Of a stretch of 40,804 nucleotides of DNA, positions 14,221-22,946 are shown piece by piece. A model generated the notes under the pieces. The model had not been told where the DNA came from. It did no database searches and worked only from the letters and a program-made list of their open reading frames with translations. The stretch is from positions 1-40,804 of the forward strand of contig JBOHUC010000183.1 of assembly GCA_050733935.1 (NCBI GenBank), in the 5' to 3' direction. The translations under genes and the position numbers were made by a program. The DNA comes from JBOHUC01 sp050733935. Its GTDB lineage: Bacteria; Eisenbacteria; RBG-16-71-46; DASYSL01. Positions within the stretch are counted from its first letter, which is position 1. The number at the start of each line of letters is the position of its first letter.

Positions 14221-16619
14221 CACCGCGTCCCGCGCCGCCTCATGCGCACGGCGTACGCGCCGTCCGTGCCGTGCCGATGCGGAAGCATGCGCATCGCCCC
14301 GCCCTCTTCGACGAGCTCCGGCGGGAGAAACGCGGAAGCACTCTCGACCTGCCAGTCGTCGTTGCCCGCGAGGAACGAAGCGATCACTTCGTCCGTTTCT
14401 TCCGGTTCGAACGAGCACACGCTGTAGACGAGCACGCCACCCGGACGCACCACGCGTGCCGCGGCCCGGAGCAGACGTCCCTGGAGCTCCGCGGAGTCCG
14501 CGAGACGAGCCGCTTCCTTTCGCCAGCGTGCGTCCGCGCGTCGCGCGAGCACACCGAGCCCCGAACACGGAGCGTCGACGATCGCGCGATCGTACGGGCC
14601 GCCGCGTCCATACGACTCGAGCGAGGCTTCCGTTCCGTCCGCAACCTCGACGGCAATCGAGCGGAGCCCGAGTCGCTCGATGCCGCGCGACATCGTCCGC
14701 GCGCGCGGCGCGAGCTTCTCGACCGCGACGACTTCCCCCTGATCGCCCATCAACTCGGCGAGGTGCGTGGACTTTCCTCCCGGAGCGGCACAGAGATCGA
14801 GCACGCGCTCGCCCGACTCGGGAGCGACGAGCAACCCGACCATCGTCTCGCTCTCGTCCTGCACGGTGCAGTCGCCGCGTGCGTATGCGGGAAAGTCCGA
14901 GAAGTCGGCGTCGGCGTCCACCCACACGGTGTGGGAGGACCACTGTCCGGGTCGGCCCGAAAGGCCCGCGGCTTCGAGTCGCTTCAGGAGCTCCTTGCGA
15001 TCGAGCTTGAGGCGGTTCGCGCGCAGGCCGAGGGCCGCCGCGCGGTTGTTCGCCTCGCACAGAGCGATCGTCTCCTCCACGCCGTAGCGGCCGACCCAGC
15101 GCTCGAGGAGCCACCGGGGATGCGAGGTCACGGCGCCGAGTGCGTCGTAGTCGACCGATCCGTCGTCGCGCGTCACGGCCGGAGTTCCGATCTCGCGCAT
15201 CACAACCGCTTCGGAAAGCCGTCTGAGAACGCTGTTCGAGAGGCCGGCCGTCCCCGGATGCCCGTACTTGAGCGCGAGCTTCACACTCTCGTCCACGGCG
15301 GCGCGCGCCGGAACGCGATCGAGGTGAAGGAGCTGGTAGGCGCCGAGTCTCAGCGCGTTCTGGATCCACACCGGCAGGCTCGAAAGCCCGACGTGGAGGA
15401 AGCGATTCAGTTGATAGTCGAGCGTGCCACGGCGGCGCAGCGTGCCCTTCACGAGCTCGTTCAGGAAGGCGCGATCCCGGCGGTCGAGACGGAACTGATC
15501 GGCGAGATCTTCGATCACGCGTTCAGCGTAGGCGCGCTTGACCTCGACCTGGAACAACACCTGGAGTGCTAAGTCGCGCACGTTCGGGCCGCGTCGCGGA
15601 GTCATCGCCGCCGGCGCCCCGCCTGCGCTCCGGCGTTGGGTCGCGGCCGAGCGGAAATCGTCGCGCGCAGACGGAGGTGCTTCGAGCGTTGCGGTTACCG
15701 ACGAGCTCGAACGCGCAGACGACGCGCCCTGACCGGGCGCCCCCACGGGGCGACCGGTGCGTGCATCGTAGCGCTGCGGCCGCGCGAACCGCCGCCCTCC
15801 GGGACCCGACGGCTTACGTCCGTGCTCGCGCTTGCCCCACTTGCCGGGACCACCTGCCGAATGCGGCCGGCCTTTGTGCGGGCGGCCTGCACGGGGACGG
15901 TCGCCCTGCGGACGATCCCCCTGCGGACGACCTCCCTGCGGACGGTTTCCGCGCGGACGATCCGTGCGTGGGCGATCTGAGCGCGGGCGATCCGTGCGCG
16001 GGCGATCGGCACGCGGACGATCGTCGAATCCGCGGCGAGGCGGACGGTCCCGGCCCTCCGCGGCGGACGTATGCGGCTTGCGATCGAAGCGACGACCGCC
16101 GCGATCCCCCGATGTCGCACCACGATCTCGAGGCGCTGCGCCACGGTCCCGACGTTCGAAACGATCCGGTCGGGCGGGCCGGCCACCACGCTGGGGGCGA
16201 TCGGAACGCGGGCGATCGCTGCGCGGACGGTCAGCGTGCGGACGATCCGGACGTGGACGATCCGTGCGTGGGCGATCTGTCTGTGGACGATCCGAGCGCG
16301 GGCGATCGCTGCGCGGACGATCGGAGCGCGGACGATCGGAGCGTGGACGATCGGAACGCGGACGATCCCCCTGGAAGCGAGACGAGCCCGGACGAGCGGG
16401 ACGATCGGAGCGATCGCGTCGATCCGGTCGCCCGGTTCGCTCCGGGCGGCCTTCGCGTTGCGAACCGGCCCGGCCTTCGCGCCGCGCACCCGCCTGATCG
16501 TCGCGGCGACCACCGGACGGACGGCCACGCCCGCCCTCGCGCTTCCGACGCTCCTTCTCTTCGGCGGCGGCGCGCGGGAGCACGCTCGGTCCCTTCGGTC
16601 CGCGGGTCTTCTTGGTCAT
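14220..16619 (-). CDS. rsmB: 16S rRNA (cytosine-967-C5)-methyltransferase RsmB with a 338-residue repetitive N-terminal tail
   Basis: Residues 339-799 are a full-length RsmB: a NusB-like RNA-binding domain (NVRDLALQVLFQVEVKRAYA onward), then a Rossmann methyltransferase with the SAM motif VLDLCAAPGGKSTHLAEL, the motif DAPCSGLGVLARR with its PC cysteine, and the second catalytic cysteine in YSVCSFEPEE. Residues 1-338 are extra: a charged, disordered, Arg/Asp/Pro/Gly-rich tail with about 23 copies of a pentad like DRPRS or DRPRT. The ATG at 16617-16619 has GAGGAG upstream and overlaps the fmt stop as ATGA, so the tail is translated by the normal criteria. An internal ATG at 15603-15605 (MTPRRG) could give a tail-less form, but has no visible ribosome binding site. 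Confidence 0.95.
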   Translation of the reverse strand: MTKKTRGPKGPSVLPRAAAEEKERRKREGGRGRPSGGRRDDQAGARREGRAGSQREGRPERTGRPDRRDRSDRPARPGSSRFQGDRPRSDRPRSDRPRSDRPRSDRPRSDRPQTDRPRTDRPRPDRPHADRPRSDRPRSDRPQRGGRPARPDRFERRDRGAAPRDRGATSGDRGGRRFDRKPHTSAAEGRDRPPRRGFDDRPRADRPRTDRPRSDRPRTDRPRGNRPQGGRPQGDRPQGDRPRAGRPHKGRPHSAGGPGKWGKREHGRKPSGPGGRRFARPQRYDARTGRPVGAPGQGASSARSSSSVTATLEAPPSARDDFRSAATQRRSAGGAPAAMTPRRGPNVRDLALQVLFQVEVKRAYAERVIEDLADQFRLDRRDRAFLNELVKGTLRRRGTLDYQLNRFLHVGLSSLPVWIQNALRLGAYQLLHLDRVPARAAVDESVKLALKYGHPGTAGLSNSVLRRLSEAVVMREIGTPAVTRDDGSVDYDALGAVTSHPRWLLERWVGRYGVEETIALCEANNRAAALGLRANRLKLDRKELLKRLEAAGLSGRPGQWSSHTVWVDADADFSDFPAYARGDCTVQDESETMVGLLVAPESGERVLDLCAAPGGKSTHLAELMGDQGEVVAVEKLAPRARTMSRGIERLGLRSIAVEVADGTEASLESYGRGGPYDRAIVDAPCSGLGVLARRADARWRKEAARLADSAELQGRLLRAAARVVRPGGVLVYSVCSFEPEETDEVIASFLAGNDDWQVESASAFLPPELVEEGGAMRMLPHRHGTDGAYAVRMRRRGTR
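15861..16367 (-). repeat. Two blocks of 15-bp coding repeats in rsmB (DRPRS-type pentads)
   Basis: The DNA repeats with a 15-base period, for example GATCGTCCGCGCTCC on the coding strand. Block one (16188-16367) encodes 12 pentads, five of them DRPRS in a row. Block two (15861-16022) encodes 11 more degenerate units (DRPRA, DRPRT, NRPQG, GRPHK). The stretch between encodes RG/RD-rich sequence. The repeats stay in one frame with no stops, so this is a protein repeat and not a CRISPR array or an intergenic satellite. Such arrays can change length by slippage. Confidence 0.85.
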
Positions 16620-17590
16620 GACAACTCCTCGCGGCGCAGAACTTCGAACCGCGCCCCGTCCTTGCCGCTCGAGCGGAGCCCGCGCCACCAGTCCTGCGCG
16701 TCCATCTCGTTCCGGCCCGCAGGTCGCACTCGCAGGACTTCGATCGCGCCCTCGCCACAGGCGACGATGAGGCCGCCATGCTCACCCGCTCCGAGAATGG
16801 CTCCCGGTTTTGCGACGGCGGCCACTGCCGCCGTCGCGATTTGCGTGCGCTCGAAACGCACGGGCTGGCCGGCGAATCCGGCGATCGCCCCCGGCCACGG
16901 CGTCATCGCGCGCGCCCGGTTGTGCACTTCGCGCGCACTCTTCGTGAAGTCGATCAGACCGTGCTCCTTTCGCACCTTCTTCGTCAGCGTCGCGCGTGCG
17001 TGATCCTGCGACACGCGCGGCGCATCGTCCTTCGCCACCCGCTCGACCGTCTCGAGGAGGAGTGCGGCACCGTCTTGCGCGAGCCGGGTGGAAAGCTCCC
17101 CGGCGGTTTCGTCCGGACCGATCGCGAGCGCGCGCTGGAGGATCACGTCGCCGCTGTCGAGGCCCTCCGCGATCCACTGCGTCGTGTTCCCCGTTTCGCT
17201 TCGCCCGTCGAGAAGCGCCGCCTGGATGGGCGAGGCTCCGCGGTACTCGGGCAGGAGCGACGCGTGCAGATTGATCGAGCCCAGGCGCGGGACCGCAAGG
17301 AGCTCGGGCGAGAGAATCGCCCCGTACGCCACGACGACGAACAGATCCGGTGCGACGCCGCGCAGCGCGCCGATTGCGCCGGGCGCATTCGGCCGCTCCG
17401 TCTGCAGGCACCCGAGCCCGAGCTCGAGCGCGCGCTCCTTGACCGGCGGAGCGGCGAGCGCGCGTCCGCGACCCTTCGGCCGGTCCGGCTGCGCGACCAC
17501 GAGGCGCACGGCGCCCGTCCGCGCGAGCGCGTCGAGCGACGGCACCGCGAAGTCCGGGGTACCGAGAAAGACGATCCGGAGGTCGCTCAG
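16616..17590 (-). CDS. fmt: Methionyl-tRNA formyltransferase, apparent CTG start
   Basis: The enzyme (324 residues) formylates initiator Met-tRNA. The N-terminal formyltransferase fold reads RIVFLGTPDFAVPSLDAL, the active-site NLHASLLPEYRGASPIQAA supplies Asn and His, GLDSGDVIL supplies Asp, and a C-terminal OB-like tRNA-binding domain follows (ARAMTPWPGA...). The conserved RIVFLGTPDF lies upstream of the first GTG (17543-17545), so that GTG cannot be the start. In the frame before it there is no ATG, GTG or TTG back into def; the only near-cognate codon is CTG at 17588-17590 (CTG AGC GAC CTC CGG ATC), 4 nt after the def stop. It overlaps rsmB by 4 nt (ATGA). Confidence 0.93.
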   Translation of the reverse strand: MSDLRIVFLGTPDFAVPSLDALARTGAVRLVVAQPDRPKGRGRALAAPPVKERALELGLGCLQTERPNAPGAIGALRGVAPDLFVVVAYGAILSPELLAVPRLGSINLHASLLPEYRGASPIQAALLDGRSETGNTTQWIAEGLDSGDVILQRALAIGPDETAGELSTRLAQDGAALLLETVERVAKDDAPRVSQDHARATLTKKVRKEHGLIDFTKSAREVHNRARAMTPWPGAIAGFAGQPVRFERTQIATAAVAAVAKPGAILGAGEHGGLIVACGEGAIEVLRVRPAGRNEMDAQDWWRGLRSSGKDGARFEVLRREELS

Positions 17591-17594
17591 GTCG

Positions 17595-18140
17595 CTAAAG
17601 GGCGGGACCCTCGTGCCGGGGGATCGATCCGGGGACGCGCCCGCTTTCGAGCGCCTTCAACTCCTTGCGATGCAACTGCCTCTGCAGCAAGCCAAGCCGG
17701 TCCACGAACAGAACACCGTTCAGGTGATCGAGCTCGTGCTGGATCGCGCGTGCCAGGTAGCCGTCCGCGTCGAACTCGACGGGACGTCCGGCTTCGTCGA
17801 GTGCCTTCACGGAAATCGACGACGCGCGCTTCACGTCGTCGTACACGCCGGGCACGGAGAGGCAGCCCTCCTCGCCCACTTCCCATCCTTCCGCGCGCAC
17901 GATCTCGGGATTGATGAGTGTCATGTCGACGCGCTTGTGCCGCTTGATCGGAACCGCGAGCACGAGCAGTCGCTCCGACGTTCCGACCTGTGGTGCCGCA
18001 AGCCCGACGCCGTCCTCGGCCAACATCGTGTCGAACATGTCGAGCACGAACGGTTTGAGCGCATCCGTGACTTCGAGCACGGGCTTCGCTTTCGCGCGAA
18101 GGACCGGGTCGCCGTAGATGCGGAGCGGAAGGATCGGCAC
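17595..18140 (-). CDS. def: Peptide deformylase
   Basis: This 181-residue metalloenzyme removes the formyl group from new proteins, working with fmt next door. All three motifs are present: GVGLAAPQVG (44-53), EGCLSVPG with metal ligand Cys-93, and QHELDHLNG with ligands His-135 and His-139 and catalytic Glu-136. The GTG start (18138-18140) follows a purine-rich GGGGAGGG. It opens the def-fmt-rsmB-PASTA-rpe-yip1-udg run. The C-terminal end after HRKELKALE is short and unconserved. Confidence 0.97.
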   Translation of the reverse strand: MPILPLRIYGDPVLRAKAKPVLEVTDALKPFVLDMFDTMLAEDGVGLAAPQVGTSERLLVLAVPIKRHKRVDMTLINPEIVRAEGWEVGEEGCLSVPGVYDDVKRASSISVKALDEAGRPVEFDADGYLARAIQHELDHLNGVLFVDRLGLLQRQLHRKELKALESGRVPGSIPRHEGPAL

Positions 18141-18184
18141 CTAGACCCTCCCCTCTCTCTGTGCTTGGCGTACGACGGAGGACC

Positions 18185-20683
18185 TCATCGGAGGACCACA
18201 AACTTGCGGGCTACGGTTTCGCCGTTTACGTCAAGTCGGCAAAAGTAGAAGCCCGAGGACCACCCTGAGGACCGAATCGGGATCTCGTGGGGGCCAGCCG
18301 TCTGCAAGCTACCTTCAAGGAGCAATTCGACTCGTCGTCCGCGGGCATCATAGATCGCAAGATCAACCGCGGCGGCTATTGGAAGCGCAAAGCGAACGGT
18401 CGCAGCACTGACCACTGGGTTGGGGTACGGAACGGACATCGATATGGCGGATGGGGCTGGCCCAGGAGGCGGTGGCGTTTCTGGAATCAGGGAAAGTGAG
18501 GCAAGCGTCGATGCGGGTCTAGTCCCCGACCAGAGGAAGAGCCCGCCTGCGTAAAGCGCATTGCCGCTTGTCGCCAGCGACCACGGAATGCCTGGCTCCA
18601 ATGGTTCGTGGACATTGGCGCCCGTCAGCTTTGGATCCCAGTCGAGAACCTGTCCGGTCTCGGCGTCAAGTGCCGCGAGACCGTTACGGATCTTTCCGCC
18701 GATGCTGTCCATACTTCCGCCAACGTACAGAGTCGATCCCGCAATAGCCAGATCGTGGACACGATTGGTGTTGGGATTGGCATTTGCCGTGTTTGCAACC
18801 CAATCCATTCTCAAGGTCCCTGTCCTTGTGCTAACGGCCGCGAGCCTCTCGCGCTGCACGCCATTGAGGCTGCTAAAGGCGCCCCCAAGAAAAACCGTGC
18901 TGTCCTTGATGGCGATTGCGTTGACCCACTGATCCGGATCGGGGTGCCAATCAAGTAGCGATCCAGTCGTGAGGTCAATAGCAGCTGCGTGCTTGTAGTC
19001 CTCTCCTCCAATACTTCTGAAGAAACCCCCAACGTAGAGCACGTTCCCAGCGCCCCGAGCGACGTAGACATCGGAATCGAACTCGAAGTCCAGACTGTCC
19101 AGTTCGCCACTGGGAATGTTGAACGAGGCGAGTCCACTTCGCAGGCTCCCTCCCACTGTCGTAAAGCCCCCGACCGCGATGAGGCGATCGCCAACGATCT
19201 CGAGTCTTCGCACAAGGTTGTTCGTATCTGCTGTCCACTCCAAGACCGACCCCGCAAGCGTGTCAACCGCAGCGAGACCAAAGTGATCCTGACCTCCGAC
19301 CTGTGAAAAGTCACCGGCCACAAAAACGCGATCTCCCTGCACTGCGACGCTATTCGCAAACAGACCATTCGGATTCGGGTTCCAGTCCGTGACTTCGCCT
19401 GTCTCGGAGTCGAACGCAGCAAGGCACCTGCGTTCAACGCAGCCCATGAGCCCGACGGACCCACCAAGGTAGATGACGTCCTCTTGAGGAATGAGAATAC
19501 TCGGGGCGACATCTGATTGAGGGTCCCAACCAGTGGCATCACCAGATTCCCGATCGACCTCGGCCAAGGTGTAGCGCGCCAGCCCGGCGATCTCCGTAAA
19601 GTCACCAGCAATGTAGGCCGTGGTCTGCGTGATGGCCAATGCTGTGATGTTGGGAGCGTATTCCGTGCGGCGTGGGCCAGGCCTCGGGTCCCACGGCGTG
19701 GGGACACCAGAGATCAAATCGACCTCCGCGACCCCTCCTCTGTCAATTCCACCCAGGATCGAAAAGTGCCCACTGACATAGATCGTGCCAACGCCCGGAA
19801 CCAATGCCGAGACATAGGGCGAGGGGTCGAGCGAGTTGCAGTTGCAGCTTGTCGCCTGGGGATCCCAGGACGTCGCCAGTGCGGTGCTCATATCAATTGC
19901 GGCTAGGTTCACTCGGTATTGATCACCAACTCGGTTGAAGAGTCCGCCAATGTACAGCGTGTCACCAACGTTCGCCAACGCACGCACAGACCCTGCGCCC
20001 CCGGCGACTGTGACGTCTGGATTCCAATCCGATGTCAGGCCGGTAGCCAGATCGATTTTCGCAACACCTCGTCGTTGCTCACCGCCGATGTGCGAGAAAT
20101 CTCCACCCACATAGAGACTCGAACCTGCAACGAGGAGGGTCCGCACCAGACCATCTGCCTCTGGCGCCCAATCGAGTACGTCACCGGTATTCGCGTCGAT
20201 CGCTGCAATCGACATGCGAGGAAAACCGTCTATCTGAGTAAACGTGCCGCCGACAAGCACGGTGTCGCCCTTCAAGGTCATGGCGTGTACCCACCCATTT
20301 GGGTTGGGACTCCACTCTGCGACGCGCCCATTCGCGAGCACATGACTCAGGCCCGAGCTCTGAATTCCAGCAACGCCGGTAATCCCTCCCGCCAGAAACC
20401 AACCGCCCTCACCATCGGGCACGGCCGCCTTCAAGACACCTGCTACCTTCGGGAACTGGCCTGGCACCGTTCCACTGTTTCGATCGACTGGAACAAAGGA
20501 GCCCGTGTTTGGGCCGACCCGCGTGAAATTGCCAGCGACGTAGATCTTGGTACCAGAACGGGCGATTCCGAGGATGTTTCCATTTGTGCCCCAGAGATTC
20601 GCGTTCAGCTCCTGCGGCTTCGCTATCGTACTCGTCGATGCCAAGACGAGTGCGACGATGGCCGCCGAGACAGACCAGCGCAT
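18185..20683 (-). CDS. Secreted delta-60-type beta-propeller protein with FlgD-like tail
   Basis: An 832-residue exported protein. MRWSVSAAIVALVLASTSTIA is a Sec signal peptide and sets the start at ATG 20681-20683 (weak ribosome binding site; a GTG at 20789-20791 is a longer alternative). About 14 repeats of ~50 residues follow, each with the core YVGGDFTxIGG...LAxIDxxTGxxxxWxP. This is the delta-60/DUF5122 propeller pattern, probably forming two seven-bladed propellers. The last ~85 residues are a FlgD/Por-type sorting tail (VPYPNPVVSAATVRFALP, LAIYDARGRRVELL, GFYFCRL, ending RKFVVLR). It is likely secreted and surface-attached or released; no enzymatic residues are seen. GC content is lower than in def next to it, 44 bp downstream. 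Confidence 0.85.
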   Translation of the reverse strand: MRWSVSAAIVALVLASTSTIAKPQELNANLWGTNGNILGIARSGTKIYVAGNFTRVGPNTGSFVPVDRNSGTVPGQFPKVAGVLKAAVPDGEGGWFLAGGITGVAGIQSSGLSHVLANGRVAEWSPNPNGWVHAMTLKGDTVLVGGTFTQIDGFPRMSIAAIDANTGDVLDWAPEADGLVRTLLVAGSSLYVGGDFSHIGGEQRRGVAKIDLATGLTSDWNPDVTVAGGAGSVRALANVGDTLYIGGLFNRVGDQYRVNLAAIDMSTALATSWDPQATSCNCNSLDPSPYVSALVPGVGTIYVSGHFSILGGIDRGGVAEVDLISGVPTPWDPRPGPRRTEYAPNITALAITQTTAYIAGDFTEIAGLARYTLAEVDRESGDATGWDPQSDVAPSILIPQEDVIYLGGSVGLMGCVERRCLAAFDSETGEVTDWNPNPNGLFANSVAVQGDRVFVAGDFSQVGGQDHFGLAAVDTLAGSVLEWTADTNNLVRRLEIVGDRLIAVGGFTTVGGSLRSGLASFNIPSGELDSLDFEFDSDVYVARGAGNVLYVGGFFRSIGGEDYKHAAAIDLTTGSLLDWHPDPDQWVNAIAIKDSTVFLGGAFSSLNGVQRERLAAVSTRTGTLRMDWVANTANANPNTNRVHDLAIAGSTLYVGGSMDSIGGKIRNGLAALDAETGQVLDWDPKLTGANVHEPLEPGIPWSLATSGNALYAGGLFLWSGTRPASTLASLSLIPETPPPPGPAPSAISMSVPYPNPVVSAATVRFALPIAAAVDLAIYDARGRRVELLLEGSLQTAGPHEIPIRSSGWSSGFYFCRLDVNGETVARKFVVLR

Positions 20684-20771
20684 TGCAGTCGCTCGTGTGC
20701 GTGTGCGCAAGGTGACGAAAGTGAGCGCCTCTCGAAGCACTTCTGGAACTCGCCTCCCTAGGCTCAGTGGG

Positions 20772-22889
20772 CTAGTGAAGGAGGACACCACGGGCGAATC
20801 GCCTTAAGCCTGCTGCTTCAAGTCTAGCAAAGTACACGCCGCTATTGGCCCTAGCCCCTGCGTCGCCCAGGCCATCCCACAGAAAGTCCGACCTTCCCGA
20901 GGGGAGTTCCTTGTCAACAAGGGTCCTCATCTTTCGGCCTCGAACGTCGTAAAGAACAATACGGACCGCCATGGCAGCGGGCAGATCAACTCGAAGCCTC
21001 ATGTCCACCATCCCAGCGACCGGGCCAATCACCGTCAGCTTCGGCTCCGACGTGTCTCCGCCCTCCGCAACGTCGGTCGTGCTCACAGGACAATGCTCCT
21101 CAAAGAGGTACGGAGACGCGGCAGGCTGAACGGCAATGTAGCTGATCCCCACGGCCTGATCGTTCCACCCTCCCAGGAATGTGATGTTCTGGCTCGCGTT
21201 CACCTGCAGAAACTCCGCACCATGCCAATAGAAATAAGCATCCGTGGGTTGTCCTGTGAACTCATCGATAATCAGATCGTTCGTGTCGGCGGCCTGAGTC
21301 CAGTTTGCCGCATTCTGATCTGTCGGGCTCGCAGGATTGGAGATTGCCCAGATTGGTCGGATCTCACGCACTGAATAGAGAAGCCACCATTTGCCTTGGT
21401 ACTGAAACACAGTAGGCGATTCCACATCTGCCTCAAACTGCCCTGGGCCTGGATAGGGATGAAGTGTCGCGTACAAAGGCGCGTCGTTGGCCCAACTCGT
21501 AAAGCTGCCGGTTGATCGTACGAAACCCACCACCTGGGCATTTGTTTGAACAGCGGGAATGGTCACGAAGTACATCAACCATGATCCTGGGTTTTGGGGA
21601 TCCGGCATCACAAACGGGTCACGAAGTTGTGCCGCGCCCGTTCCCGATGCACCCCGAGGCGCCGCCCAAGCCCCCAAATCGCTTGCTGTAAAGATAGGAT
21701 TAGGTTGCTGGGTCCAGGTGACGAGATCAGTGGATGTGGCAAGTCCGATGGCCTGATCACCATTGCTTGCTACGCCCGTGTAGAACATGTGATAGGTGAG
21801 TCCACGTTTCACCACACATGGCGCCCAGACGTGTTTGCTGTCAAACATGCCCGGCCGCACTTTGACAGCAGCCGTGTCCACTTCGCTCATCGGCCAGTTC
21901 AGGAGATCATTCGATTTGGCATGACCAATGTTCTTCTCAGTGAAGTCGATTCCTCCGTGATGAGCTTTCGTTTCCTGGTTTTGCCGAATGTAGAACAAGT
22001 GATGCACCCACACTCCCGATGGTGTCCAGCCACCGAGGACAAAGGCAAAGTCCTTTGGCTGGATCATTGGAAAGGGGTAGATGGTCTCGTGATACGTCTC
22101 CTGGCAAGATGCGCCGAGGGGTTGCATCGATGGCGGAGGAGGATCAGCTTCCACGGGAACGTTCGAGCGCGCACCATCGATGGTCGTAACGCTCAGCAAG
22201 CAATCCGGGACATGCGCAGCAACGTCGGCCCGCGCCGTGAGGACTGTATCGCTTTGAACAACGACATCAAGCGGGAGCCGCCACGAGTCGTCTAGTCCGA
22301 CAAGCTGAATCGAAGCCCCGCGAGAGAGCCCGACACCGGCTGCGGTAACAACGAGCTCCGTCGAATGGTGCGCGGTTCCCGTACGAAAGACAACGGGAGG
22401 AAGCGAGTCCGTCAATCCACCGTTGATCGTCGCGATCGGTGACTTGATCGTCCGGTACGAGTCCGGATCCCTCGGGTCGAGTGCAACGGCCTGGATAAGC
22501 CCTTTGGCCCCGGCCGGGAGATCGAACACATAACGCGCCCGATTCGGTGCAATACCGCCCAGCGAACGGAGTTCAGTCGCCAAGACATTGCCAAGCAAAT
22601 CGCCAGGCTGTTCCGAGTTGATGTGGTGGACGACGTCGGCAATGGAGGAATCGGAGGCGGACAGCGTATTAGGACGAAGCTGGCAACCCTGCGCGACCCA
22701 CCGTAGACGCCAGTCACCCGCACGCAATTGCTCATTGAGGCCTGACTCAACTATCAGCGTGCACGTTGTGGCTTCTGAGAAGACGACTTCCCTCATTCCG
22801 GAACCCCAACGCAGATCGAGGGCCCATGAGGAGTCTGGCACCAACGGAACTGACAGAGCCGAAAGGAAACTCAACAATAGGCGACGCAT
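20772..22889 (-). CDS. Secreted GH43/GH32-like five-bladed propeller protein with FlgD-like tail
   Basis: A 705-residue protein with a signal peptide (MRRLLLSFLSALSVPLVPDSSWA), an Ig-like region (~25-250), a five-bladed glycosidase-type propeller (~270-600) and a FlgD-like tail (~620-705, VLYDVRGRKMRTLVD, NSGVYFARL). Propeller blades show the clan F/J signatures HVWAPCVVKRGLTYHMFYTG, QLRDPFVMPDPQNPGSWLMY and VESPTVFQYQGKWWLLYS, with acidic residues in the usual central positions. Substrate cannot be told; arabinan, xylan or fructan side chains are typical for these clans. ATG 22887-22889 follows GGGGAG. The gene is low in GC like its downstream neighbour (88 bp gap). Confidence 0.8.
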   Translation of the reverse strand: MRRLLLSFLSALSVPLVPDSSWALDLRWGSGMREVVFSEATTCTLIVESGLNEQLRAGDWRLRWVAQGCQLRPNTLSASDSSIADVVHHINSEQPGDLLGNVLATELRSLGGIAPNRARYVFDLPAGAKGLIQAVALDPRDPDSYRTIKSPIATINGGLTDSLPPVVFRTGTAHHSTELVVTAAGVGLSRGASIQLVGLDDSWRLPLDVVVQSDTVLTARADVAAHVPDCLLSVTTIDGARSNVPVEADPPPPSMQPLGASCQETYHETIYPFPMIQPKDFAFVLGGWTPSGVWVHHLFYIRQNQETKAHHGGIDFTEKNIGHAKSNDLLNWPMSEVDTAAVKVRPGMFDSKHVWAPCVVKRGLTYHMFYTGVASNGDQAIGLATSTDLVTWTQQPNPIFTASDLGAWAAPRGASGTGAAQLRDPFVMPDPQNPGSWLMYFVTIPAVQTNAQVVGFVRSTGSFTSWANDAPLYATLHPYPGPGQFEADVESPTVFQYQGKWWLLYSVREIRPIWAISNPASPTDQNAANWTQAADTNDLIIDEFTGQPTDAYFYWHGAEFLQVNASQNITFLGGWNDQAVGISYIAVQPAASPYLFEEHCPVSTTDVAEGGDTSEPKLTVIGPVAGMVDMRLRVDLPAAMAVRIVLYDVRGRKMRTLVDKELPSGRSDFLWDGLGDAGARANSGVYFARLEAAGLRRFARGVLLH

Positions 22890-22928
22890 CCCTGTTTCTC
22901 CCCTTGCTGATGATGATGATCAAAGTCG

Positions 22929-22946
22929 GACCGCAAAGTTGCGGTC
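22929..22946 (-). terminator. Hairpin at the end of yajC, possible weak terminator
   Basis: GACCGCAA and TTGCGGTC form a perfect 8-bp stem around a 2-base centre (in practice a 7-bp stem with a 4-base loop). The hairpin includes the yajC stop codon. Downstream on the minus strand the sequence is CGACTTTGATC, which has only a three-base T run, so termination would be inefficient. It would separate tgt-yajC from the secreted-protein gene 55 bp further on. Confidence 0.45.

Noticed and set aside
15861..16367. A regular array of short repeats that looks CRISPR-like at first sight.
   Set aside because: The period is 15 bp with no unique spacers, and the array is an in-frame protein repeat inside rsmB.
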